From Brachybacterium tyrofermentans (GTDB taxonomy: Bacteria > Actinomycetota > Actinomycetes > Actinomycetales > Dermabacteraceae): 64,000 bases of DNA. The notes under the pieces are model-generated. The model saw only the letters and a program-made list of their open reading frames with translations, ran no database searches and was not told where the DNA came from. The stretch lies in the NCBI RefSeq assembly GCF_014897585.1, contig NZ_JABUXW010000005.1, forward strand, positions 62,001-126,000. Reading direction: 5' to 3'. Below, piece by piece: positions 17,026 to 24,840 of this stretch (position 1 is its first letter; every line of letters starts with the position of its first letter). Position numbers and translations under genes: made by a program.

Positions 17026-17289
17026 TCGTGCTCCTTCGTCGGGGACGGCATCGGCGTCGATGCTACGCGGGCGGTGCGGTCAGAGGTGCTCGGGTGGTGG
17101 CGCTCCGGCCGGTGCGGGGCAGGTGTCGTCGGCCCTTCCGCCCGGCCGGGGAGCAGGAGGGGCCCTCCCGGACGGGCAGGACGCGCGAAACCCCCGATCC
17201 GTGCCATGAGCGGCACGTATCGAGGGAATCGGTGAGGGTCGAGCGGACCCGGCGAGGGTCGAGCGGTGCCGACCCTGTCAGCTCGTCGC

Positions 17290-17667
17290 TCAGTCGAGGG
17301 GCGCGATGTCGCGGGGCACTTCGGCGCCGTCCTCGTTCTCGCGGACGACCATGCGGATCGGGTCCAGCTTCGTCCAGACGACGAAGGCGATGGCCACGAC
17401 GATCATGGCCAGGCCCGCCCACAGGTTGGCGTTCATCCCGCCGGTCTTCGCGGCCGCCGCGTCGTCGAACGCGAACAGACCCATCAGGGTCAACAGCACC
17501 CCGAAGAGGCCCAGCAGCGTGCCGATGAAGTTGCGGATGTCGAAGGCGCCGGCGGTCTGGACGTCCGCGCCCGCGGGTGCGGCGTCGGCCCCGAGCGGGG
17601 TGGCCGATGCGGGCTCGGTCCCGGTGGCCCGGCGCTTGCCGTGGCTCTGATCCTTGTGTGCACTCAT
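17290..17667 (-). CDS. Small two-helix membrane protein next to the SSS symporter
   Basis: Protein of 125 aa with a 45-residue charged N-terminal tail and two membrane helices (about 50-70 and 80-100: IGTLLGLFGVLLTLMGLFAF and LWAGLAMIVVAIAFVVW), ending in an acidic tail. I do not recognise a named family. Starting 22 bp after the symporter gene stops and on the same strand, it is probably co-transcribed and may be an accessory subunit of the symporter. Confidence 0.75.
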   Translation of the reverse strand: MSAHKDQSHGKRRATGTEPASATPLGADAAPAGADVQTAGAFDIRNFIGTLLGLFGVLLTLMGLFAFDDAAAAKTGGMNANLWAGLAMIVVAIAFVVWTKLDPIRMVVRENEDGAEVPRDIAPLD

Positions 17668-17689
17668 GAGTGTTCTCCTCCGTCCGCGC

Positions 17690-19387
17690 TCAGGCGAAGA
17701 CGATGTTCAGGATGACGACGAGGGCGAGGCCGATGCCCGCCATCGGGACGGGGCGGCGCCAGAACGGGAGGTTCTTCTCGTCGGCGTCGACCAGATCGGC
17801 CTTCGGGGTCTCGGAGTAGACGAGGCCCTTCAGCTCGTGCGCCGGCTTCGGGGCGGTGAACTGCGTGACCACCACGGAGACGATGATGTCGACCACGAAG
17901 GCGGTGGCCGCGCAGACGAAGGCGAGACCCTGGCCCGGCAGCTCGAAGATGCTGAAGAACGTCGAGCCGGCCCACAGGGCCACGGCGGAGAGCGTGCCGG
18001 CGACCAGACCGGCCCAGCCGGCGGTCGGGGACATCCGCTTCCAGAACATGCCCAGGATGAATGTCGCGAACAGCGGCGCGTTGAAGAACCCGAAGAGGGC
18101 CTGCAGGTAGTCCATCAGGTTCGAGAAGCTGCCGGCGATCAGCGCGGTGAAGATCGCGATGATGCAGGCGGCGAGCGTCGCGTAGCGCCCCACCTTGATG
18201 TAGTGCGCATCAGGCGCATCCTTCTTCACGTACTGCTCGTACAGGTCGTACGTGACCACGGTGTTGAAGGCCGAGATGTTCGCGGCCATTCCGGCCATGA
18301 ACGCGGCCAGCAGACCGGCGATCGCGACGCCGAGCAGGCCGTTGGGGAGCACGTCGCGCATGAGCAGCAGCAGGGCGTCGTTGTAGGTGACGCCGGTGGC
18401 GGCGGCCCCGGCGGCATCGCCCGCGACGTCCAGCTGCTTGAACTCGGTCAGCTCCCCGACCAGCACCGCGGCGAGCATGCCGGGGATGATCACGATGAAG
18501 GGGATGAACATCTTGGGGAAGGCGCCGATGATCGGCGTCATCCGGGCGGCGGTGATGGACTTCGACGCCATCGCCCGCTGGACCTCCACGAAGTTCGTGG
18601 TCCAGTAGCCGAAGGAGAGCACGAAGCCGAGGCCGAAGACGATGCCGACGACGGAGAGGATCGGGCTGTCGAAGCCGGACAGCGCCTGACCGGGCCAGGA
18701 GTGCAGCTGCTCCTCGCCGAGCATGCCGTCACCGGCGATGCGCTCCTTCATGCCGTTCCAGCCGCCCACGCGGTGCAGGCCGATCAGCGTCAGCGGCAGC
18801 AGGGCCGCGACGATCACGAAGAACTGCAGCACCTCGTTGTAGATCGCGGCGGAGAGGCCGCCGACGGTGATGTAGAAGAGCACGAACGCGGCGGCGAGCA
18901 CGAGGCCCACCCACATCGGCCAGCCCAGCAGACGGTTCACGATGATGGCCAGCAGCGACAGGTTCACGCCGGCGATGAGCAGCTGCGCGACGGCGAAGCT
19001 GATCGAGTTCACCAGGTGCGCGCCGGTGCCGAAGCGCATGCGCATGAACTCGGGGACCGAGCGCACCTTGGAGCCGTAGTAGAACGGCATCATCACGACG
19101 CCGAGGAACAGCATCGCGGGGATGGCGCCGACCCAGAAGTAGTGCATGGTCGGCATGCCGTACTGGGCGCCCGTGGCGGACATGCCCATGATCTCGACGG
19201 CGCCGAGGTTGGCGGAGATGAAGGCGAGGCCGGTGACCCAGGCAGGCAGGGAGCGGCCGGACAGGAAGAACTCGATGGAGTTCGAGACTCCGCGCTTGGC
19301 GTACCAGCCGACGCCGAGCACGAACACGAAGTACAACGCGATGATCGCGTAGTCGATCCACTGAGCATCCAGGCGGATGTCGACCAT
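17690..19387 (-). CDS. Sodium/solute symporter (SSS family, SglT-like)
   Basis: Secondary transporter of 565 aa with about 14 membrane segments, coupling Na+ entry to solute uptake. The SSS signature is seen in FYWTTN-type and VEVQRAM segments, the unwound first helix (YFVFVLGVGWYAKRG) and the GMAANISAFNTVVTYDLY helix carrying likely sodium ligands. The layout resembles SglT-type sugar symporters such as the Vibrio galactose transporter, with EFFLSGRSLPAW in the first loop. ATG at 19387 follows AAGGA. It is divergent from a sugar ABC importer, which is compatible with a sugar or polyol substrate. Confidence 0.87.
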   Translation of the reverse strand: MVDIRLDAQWIDYAIIALYFVFVLGVGWYAKRGVSNSIEFFLSGRSLPAWVTGLAFISANLGAVEIMGMSATGAQYGMPTMHYFWVGAIPAMLFLGVVMMPFYYGSKVRSVPEFMRMRFGTGAHLVNSISFAVAQLLIAGVNLSLLAIIVNRLLGWPMWVGLVLAAAFVLFYITVGGLSAAIYNEVLQFFVIVAALLPLTLIGLHRVGGWNGMKERIAGDGMLGEEQLHSWPGQALSGFDSPILSVVGIVFGLGFVLSFGYWTTNFVEVQRAMASKSITAARMTPIIGAFPKMFIPFIVIIPGMLAAVLVGELTEFKQLDVAGDAAGAAATGVTYNDALLLLMRDVLPNGLLGVAIAGLLAAFMAGMAANISAFNTVVTYDLYEQYVKKDAPDAHYIKVGRYATLAACIIAIFTALIAGSFSNLMDYLQALFGFFNAPLFATFILGMFWKRMSPTAGWAGLVAGTLSAVALWAGSTFFSIFELPGQGLAFVCAATAFVVDIIVSVVVTQFTAPKPAHELKGLVYSETPKADLVDADEKNLPFWRRPVPMAGIGLALVVILNIVFA

Positions 19388-19708
19388 GAGGATGATCCTT
19401 GGTGAAGAAGGGGTGAGGAGGGGCCGCTGACGTGCGCCGAAGGGCACGAGGGCAGGGTGGCCGTGGCCACCGGGCGGTCACGCTACCACCGTGAAACTAT
19501 TTCCCGACCGCCAGCAGAGCCCCCTGGGGCCGGACGACGCGCATATCACAATGTAGAGTTTTCCGAGGTTCGTTCACGAAGTTGCCGAAGATCGCGGATG
19601 TGATGTGACGCACCCGTAGGTCACGGTCCGAACCTGGGGGCCGGATCCGCCCCGGATCCGGTTATCGTGAACGTTCACCCTCGACGAGGAGGAAAGGAGC
19701 CCACCCTC
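19388..19708. other. Divergent intergenic region between SSS symporter and sugar ABC importer
   Basis: This 321-bp gap has no gene. It holds an A+T-richer patch near 19543-19563 (CATATCACAATGTAGAG) that could provide -10 elements, a palindrome CCGGATCCGG at 19652 preceded by a near copy at 19641, a half-site GTTCAC at 19572 and the full palindrome described separately at 19667. No clear -35/-10 pair is assigned. Confidence 0.5.
19667..19678. promoter_or_regulatory. Candidate LacI-type operator GTGAACGTTCAC
   Basis: Perfect 12-bp palindrome with a central CpG, the typical form of LacI-family operators, ending 30 bp before the ATG of the binding-protein gene. A half-site GTTCAC lies 95 bp upstream. 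No LacI gene is adjacent, so the regulator would be encoded elsewhere. Confidence 0.5.
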
Positions 19709-21043
19709 ATGAAGAGCTATACACGGCGCGCGGCGCTCGCCGCCTCAGGCGCCGTCGGAATGGGCGCTGCCCTAGCGGCCTGCGCCCCGCCGAACCCCGG
19801 CAACGTCAATGCTGAGGCGACCATCCCCCCATCCGACGGTCCCGTCACCGTCAGCTACTGGGCCTGGCTGAAGGACCTGCAGAAGGTCGCGGACGTCTAC
19901 AACGCCAGCCAGGACAGGATCAAGGTCGAGACGACCTGGATCCCCGGCGGCAACTCGGGCGGCTATGCCAAGATCCTGTCCGCGGTCGCCGCGGGCGGCG
20001 GTCCCGATATCGCCCAGGTCGAGCTGCGGCAGGTCCCGGAGTTCGCCCTCGCCGGCGCCCTGGTCGACCTGACCCGCTACGACTTCGCCGAGCAGGCGGA
20101 CGCCTTCGACCCCGGGGCGATCGCCCAGGTCAAGGTCGGCGACTCCTACTGGGCGGTCCCCCAGGACACCGGCCCGGTGGCCACCTTCTACAACCGTGAG
20201 GTTCTCGAAGGGGAGCTCGGGCTGCAGGTCCCGGCCACCTGGGACGAGTTCCGCGAGACCGCGGCCGCTGTCTCCGAGGCCGGCAAGATGCTCATCAGCC
20301 TCGACCCCTCCGATGGCTCCTATCCGATCGCGTGGGCGATGCAGTCCGGCGCGACCTGGTTCCGTCCCGAAGGGGACGGCTGGGTCATCGACATGGTCGG
20401 CGACGCCTCGATGAAGGTCGCGGAGTTCTGGGACGACATCCTGGACAAGAAGATCATCGGCGCCGGGTACGGCGCCTTCTCGACGCCGTGGTACGCCGCA
20501 GCCGGTGACGGCGACGTGCTCGCCTCCATCAGCGGTTCATGGTCGGATGCGCTGGTCGAGACGGTCCCCGGCGGGGCCGGCAAGTGGGCCGTGGCGCCCA
20601 TGCCTCGCTGGGAGGACGGCTACGCCTCCGGCGGCCACGGCGGCTCATCGGCCGCGGTGCTGTCCACCAGCAAGCATCCCGTCGAGGCGCTCGAGTTCCT
20701 CACCTGGATGTGCACCGATCCGGCAGGGATCGACGCCATGATCGAGTTCTCCGGCATCGGCTGGTCGCCCGCCAAGGACTACATCGGCACGGTCCGTCAG
20801 CAGCCCTCGGAGTTCTTCTCCGGACAGAACTACAACGAGGAGGTCATCGTCCCGATGGCCGAGGGGCAGAACCTCGACTGGACCTGGGCGCCGATGATGC
20901 AGCGTGCACAGGCCATCATCGGTGACGGCTTCACCCAGGCCGTCGCCGGCGAGCAGACGCTCGTGGACATGCTCGAGAACTCGCAGAAGGAGATCATCAC
21001 GATCATGCGGGACATGGGCTTGGATGCGGAGGAGGCACGATGA
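19709..21043 (+). CDS. Sugar ABC importer solute-binding lipoprotein
   Basis: Family-1 extracellular sugar-binding protein of 444 aa. Signal with twin arginines and lipobox (SYTRRAALAAS ... ALAACAPPN). The mature protein has the usual two-lobe layout: SYWAWLKDLQKVADVYN near the start, GGGPDIAQVE in the first hinge, and PVATFYNREV. The start at 19709 has a strong AGGAGGAAAGGAG upstream, and a LacI-type palindrome lies just before it. It overlaps the next gene by 4 bp (ATGA), and two permeases follow; there is no ATPase, so a shared MsmK-type ATPase such as the one at 5496 is likely used. Confidence 0.88.
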   Translation: MKSYTRRAALAASGAVGMGAALAACAPPNPGNVNAEATIPPSDGPVTVSYWAWLKDLQKVADVYNASQDRIKVETTWIPGGNSGGYAKILSAVAAGGGPDIAQVELRQVPEFALAGALVDLTRYDFAEQADAFDPGAIAQVKVGDSYWAVPQDTGPVATFYNREVLEGELGLQVPATWDEFRETAAAVSEAGKMLISLDPSDGSYPIAWAMQSGATWFRPEGDGWVIDMVGDASMKVAEFWDDILDKKIIGAGYGAFSTPWYAAAGDGDVLASISGSWSDALVETVPGGAGKWAVAPMPRWEDGYASGGHGGSSAAVLSTSKHPVEALEFLTWMCTDPAGIDAMIEFSGIGWSPAKDYIGTVRQQPSEFFSGQNYNEEVIVPMAEGQNLDWTWAPMMQRAQAIIGDGFTQAVAGEQTLVDMLENSQKEIITIMRDMGLDAEEAR

Positions 21044-21924
21044 GAAGCAGGACAGCTCCGTGGGTGCTGCTGGCACCCTTCCTGATCGTGTTCATCGGCA
21101 CGATGATCGTGCCGATCATCATGGCGATCGGCTACAGCTTCACCACCGTCACGCGCTCGGGTCTGCTCGGCGAGAAAGGGCTCACGAACTCCTTCGCGTG
21201 GTTCGACAACTATGTCGCCGCGCTCACCAACGCGAACTTCGTGGCATCCATCGGTCGCATGATCCTGTTCGGCATCGTGCAGGTGACGGTCATGATCATC
21301 GCTGCCACGGTCCTCGCGCTGCTGCTCGAGAGCGCCTCGGCGAAGTGGCCCGGCTTCTTTCGCGCCACCTACTTCCTGCCCTACGGCATCCCCGGTGTCA
21401 TCGCCACGATCCTGTGGTCGTTCCTCTACATCCCGGGTCTGTCCCCGATCGTGGACGTCCTCGGGGCGGTGGGGATCGACATCGACTTCCTCGGCCCAAA
21501 CATGGTGCTGTGGTCCATCGCGAACATCGTGACCTGGACGTACACGGGCTACAACATGCTCATCATCATCGCGCAGCTGAAAGCGATCCCCGGTGAGCTG
21601 TACGAGGCGGCGAAGCTCGACGGCGCCAGCTCGCTGCGTGTCGCGACCTCGATCCAGCTGCCGCTGATCCGCCCGGCCCTGATGCTCACGGTGATCTTCT
21701 CGATCATCGGCACCCTGCAGCTGTTCGCGGAGCCGAGGCTGCTGCAGACCATGAGTGCCGGGATCACCTCGGAGTACACCCCGAACATGTCCGCCTATGC
21801 CTTCGCGTTCCAGTACAACGACATCGGCATGGCCGCGGCGCAGTCCGTGATCATCGCGGTCGCCGCCTTCCTCCTCTCGGCCATCGCGCTGGGAGTCTCG
21901 AACTGGACGGAGAAGCGCCGATGA
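21040..21924 (+). CDS. Sugar ABC importer permease, MalF/LacF type
   Basis: Membrane permease of 294 aa with six hydrophobic segments. Opening LLAPFLIVFIGTMIVPIIM is the first membrane helix; the ATPase-coupling EAA loop reads YEAAKLDGASSLRVAT. It overlaps the binding-protein gene and the next permease by 4 bp each, so the three are translationally coupled. Substrate unknown; the downstream beta-galactosidases suggest galactosides. Confidence 0.88.
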   Translation: MRSRTAPWVLLAPFLIVFIGTMIVPIIMAIGYSFTTVTRSGLLGEKGLTNSFAWFDNYVAALTNANFVASIGRMILFGIVQVTVMIIAATVLALLLESASAKWPGFFRATYFLPYGIPGVIATILWSFLYIPGLSPIVDVLGAVGIDIDFLGPNMVLWSIANIVTWTYTGYNMLIIIAQLKAIPGELYEAAKLDGASSLRVATSIQLPLIRPALMLTVIFSIIGTLQLFAEPRLLQTMSAGITSEYTPNMSAYAFAFQYNDIGMAAAQSVIIAVAAFLLSAIALGVSNWTEKRR

Positions 21925-22883
21925 GCTCCACCGACAACGCCCCCGCCGGCAGCACCACCACCACTGCCAGGCGGAACAAGCCTCTGGGCAATGCCGCCAA
22001 GGCCGCCCGGGGTGACGGTCGCCTCGGGAATCGAAACGCAGGTCGTAAGCCGACTACGACGATCCTCGTCACCGCGATCCTCGCGATCGTCGCGCTCTAC
22101 TTCCTCGTGCCGGTGTACTGGGTGGTCATCAATGCCACCAAGTCCACCGAGGACCTCTTCGGCACCAGCGGGTTCTGGTTCGGCGAGAGCTTCCAGCTGT
22201 GGGAGAACATCAAGGCGGTGCTGTCCTCCAACGGCGGCATCTTCCCGCGCTGGGGCCTGAACTCGCTGCTGTACTCCGGGGTCGGCTCCGTGCTGGCCAC
22301 CTACTTCTCGGTCGCCGCCGGGTATGCCCTGGCCAAGTACCGCTTCCGGGGTCGGAAGCTCGTGTACGGGCTGGTCCTGGGCGGTGTGCTGGTTCCCGGC
22401 ACCGCCGTGGCCCTGCCGCTGTTCTTCCTGTTCTCCTCGATCGGGATCACCAACACCTACTGGGCCGTGCTGATCCCGTCGCTGGTGAGCCCCTTCGGTC
22501 TGTTCCTGGCGTCGATCTACGCCGGCGCCGCGGTGCCGGACGAGCTGCTCGAGGCGGGCCGGATCGACGGCGTGGGAGAGCTGGGGCTGTTCCATCGCCT
22601 CGCGCTCCCGCAGCTCACCCCGGCGATCGTGACCATCCTGCTGTTCCAGTTCGTCGCGATCTGGAACAACTACATGCTCCCGCTGGTCATGCTGGCCGAC
22701 GAGAAGCTGTATCCGATCACCCTGGGCCTGGACAACTGGCGGGCCCAGACAGATCGTCTGCCGGAGTTCTACCAGCTCACCACCACTGGCGCCCTGCTGT
22801 CGGTGATCCCGCTGGCGATCCTCATCCTGGTGCTGCAGCGCTTCTGGCGCGGCGGTCTCACCGAGGGCTCCATCAAGGGCTGA
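21921..22883 (+). CDS. Sugar ABC importer permease, MalG/LacG type
   Basis: Second permease of 320 aa. A basic N-terminal tail of about 45 residues leads into six membrane segments; the EAA loop is LEAGRIDGVGELGLFHRLA and the end WRGGLTEGSIKG is typical of the MalG class. It completes the three-gene operon, which is followed by a long hairpin. Confidence 0.88.
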   Translation: MSSTDNAPAGSTTTTARRNKPLGNAAKAARGDGRLGNRNAGRKPTTTILVTAILAIVALYFLVPVYWVVINATKSTEDLFGTSGFWFGESFQLWENIKAVLSSNGGIFPRWGLNSLLYSGVGSVLATYFSVAAGYALAKYRFRGRKLVYGLVLGGVLVPGTAVALPLFFLFSSIGITNTYWAVLIPSLVSPFGLFLASIYAGAAVPDELLEAGRIDGVGELGLFHRLALPQLTPAIVTILLFQFVAIWNNYMLPLVMLADEKLYPITLGLDNWRAQTDRLPEFYQLTTTGALLSVIPLAILILVLQRFWRGGLTEGSIKG

Positions 22884-22926
22884 CGCCCCACCGCCGGGTC
22901 CGGCCCCGTCCCTGCGTCACCGCGAC

Positions 22927-22974
22927 GCGATTGTGCGCTGTGCTTCCTTGCCGGGAAGCGCAGCGCACAATCGC
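22927..22974. terminator. Long 21-bp-stem hairpin after the sugar importer operon
   Basis: Arms 22927-22947 and 22954-22974 are complementary over 21 bases with a single G-U pair and a 6-base loop. The motif GATTGTGCGC/GCGCACAATC makes up the outer part. No T-run follows, so it may work as a rho-assisted terminator or mRNA-stabilising stem 43 bp after the permease stop. Confidence 0.7.
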
Positions 22975-23093
22975 ATTCGGGAGGCGTTCGGGAGAGGGGC
23001 GGGGTGTTCGGCGGTCCCTGATCGGGGCGAACGGTGCTGTTCCGTAGCCGGGGGTGCTTGCATCCGCGACGTCAGCCCTCTTCGATGGGACCC

Positions 23094-24443
23094 ATGACCT
23101 CACTGACGTCCTGTCCCGTGCCGCGCCCCGGAATCCCCCGTCGGGCCGTGCTCGCAGCGGGGACGGCGCTCCCGCTGGCCACCATCGGCCTCGCGGCCTG
23201 CAGCGAGGGGGCCGGCCCCGGTGAGGCCGGGGAGCCGGATCTCGCCGCCGAGGTGCCGCGCGCCGATCCCGGCCCGGCCGAGGGCGCCGGCACCCTGACA
23301 GTCCCGTTCAGCGCCCGCCTGCTCGGGGCCGTGGACAGGTCCGCGGTGAACACCGTCTGCTCGCCGCTGTCCGCCCAGGTGGCGCTGACCATGGCCGGCC
23401 TCGGTGCGGCGGGGGATACCCGTGCTCAGATGGAGGAGGTGCTCGGCCGCAGCATCGACGAGCTCGCGGCCACCGCGAACACCCTGTCCAGCGTGCTCGC
23501 CGCCATCGGCGACGAGGAGCGCGAGAAGGCCGATGACGAGGAGCCCGAGCCGGCCGTCGCCGCGCTCGTCAACGGCACCTGGCTGCAGGAGGACCTCGCC
23601 GTCGAGCAGGAGTTCCTGGAAGGCCTGGCGACCCACTTCGGCAGCGGCGTCTACCAGGTCGACTTCACCGACGAGCGGAAGCGGGAGCAGGGACGCGGAC
23701 GCGTCAACGATTGGGTCGCCGACGCCACGAACGACCTCATCGAGGACCTCATCCCCGAGGGTGCGCTCGACGCCTCGACCCGCCTGGTGCTGGTCAACGC
23801 CCTGCACCTCAAGGCCGCCTGGCCGCAGCCCCTGTCGTCGGCGGGAGGCACCTTCACCACCGGCGCGGGCGAGGAGGTGAGCGCGGAGATGCTCAGCGGC
23901 CCCACCTCGTCCTGGTACGAGGATGACCTGTGCCGCGCCACCGCGCTGGACACCGCCGGGAACGCCCTCGCGCTCGCCCTGGTGCAGCCGGCCGCGGACC
24001 TCGCGAGCGTCCTGGATACCTGGGTCGATGCCGCGGTGGATCCGGGGGCGGGCCTGGCCGCACTGCTCGACGGGCTCGAGCGAGGTGAGGCGACCACCGA
24101 GCTGACCTTCCCGGGCTTCGACATCGACGGGGATGCGTCGCTGATGGAGATCCTCCAGGGGCTCGGCATGACCGACGCCTTCACCGCCGCTGCCGATTTC
24201 TCCGGCATCACGACCCAGGAGGAGCTGGCCATCTCCGCGGTCCTGCAGAAGGCCGTCATCACGGTCGATGAGGGGGGCATGGAGGCGGCCGCCGCGACCG
24301 CGGTCGGCGCCGGAGCCGTGTCGGCACCGGCGGACGTGCACGAGCTGGTGCTGGATTCCCCGTTCCTGTTCGTCGCCTACGAGAGGACCACGCGGGCGCC
24401 GTTGGTGCTCGGCTGGATCGGGGACCCGACGCAGACCCGCTGA
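23094..24443 (+). CDS. Serpin-family lipoprotein, predicted inhibitory
   Basis: Serine protease inhibitor of 449 aa. The N-terminus has twin arginines and a lipobox (PRRAVLAAGTALPLATIGLAAC), so it should be anchored on the cell surface. Serpin signatures include RVNDWVADATNDLIEDLIP, LVNALHLKAAW and the C-terminal DSPFLFVAYERTTRAPLVLGWIGDP. The hinge EGGMEAAAATA (393-403) has the small residues required for loop insertion, so it should be an inhibitor rather than a storage-type serpin. Aligning the hinge by position puts the scissile bond at Val409-Ser410, which suits elastase-like proteases. An Asp/Glu-rich insert lies near residue 145. It sits between a sugar importer and beta-galactosidases without obvious functional tie. 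Confidence 0.9.
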   Translation: MTSLTSCPVPRPGIPRRAVLAAGTALPLATIGLAACSEGAGPGEAGEPDLAAEVPRADPGPAEGAGTLTVPFSARLLGAVDRSAVNTVCSPLSAQVALTMAGLGAAGDTRAQMEEVLGRSIDELAATANTLSSVLAAIGDEEREKADDEEPEPAVAALVNGTWLQEDLAVEQEFLEGLATHFGSGVYQVDFTDERKREQGRGRVNDWVADATNDLIEDLIPEGALDASTRLVLVNALHLKAAWPQPLSSAGGTFTTGAGEEVSAEMLSGPTSSWYEDDLCRATALDTAGNALALALVQPAADLASVLDTWVDAAVDPGAGLAALLDGLERGEATTELTFPGFDIDGDASLMEILQGLGMTDAFTAAADFSGITTQEELAISAVLQKAVITVDEGGMEAAAATAVGAGAVSAPADVHELVLDSPFLFVAYERTTRAPLVLGWIGDPTQTR

Positions 24444-24560
24444 CCGGGCCGCAGCCGGCGGCTCTCGGCGCCTCGCGCCCGTCGGCCGGGGCGCCTGATC
24501 GGCACGGACCCGTCGGCCACCGCAGCCGGTCGACGGCGGACGCTGCCCGGGATAAGGGCC

Positions 24561-24722
24561 GGCAGGATCACGATCGTCGTCTCGCATCGGGCATGGACCC
24601 TGCGCGGCATGGACGAGATCCTCGTGGTCGACGAGGGTCACGTGGTCGAGCGCGGACGCTACGACGAGCTGCTCGCCCGTGGCGGGCGCTTCACGGAGAT
24701 CTTCTCCGAGCAGGCAGGGTGA
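24561..24722 (+). pseudogene. Remnant of an ABC exporter ATPase C-terminus
   Basis: One frame reads 53 codons to a TGA and matches only the last part of an MsbA/LmrA-type ATPase: RITIVVSHR (H-loop), DEILVVDEGHVVERG, YDELLARGGRFTEIF. Walker A, signature and Walker B are absent upstream, where the sequence is not recognisable. In the 397-bp gap between serpin and GH42 genes this scrap is the only coding-like content. Most likely the leftover of a deleted exporter gene. Confidence 0.8.
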
Positions 24723-24840
24723 GGGGGCGGAGGACGAGGTGGCGGCCGACGGGGGCATCCGGTGGAGACCCACCCGGCAGGGATCCTGCCGACTACCCTG
24801 GTCAGTAGGCATTCCGGAAAGTTCTCGCGATGGAGGAGAC

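Noticed and set aside
17022-17216. 64-codon open frame before the S10 peptidase gene
   Set aside because: No ribosome binding site, Arg/Pro-rich shadow-like composition and no family resemblance.
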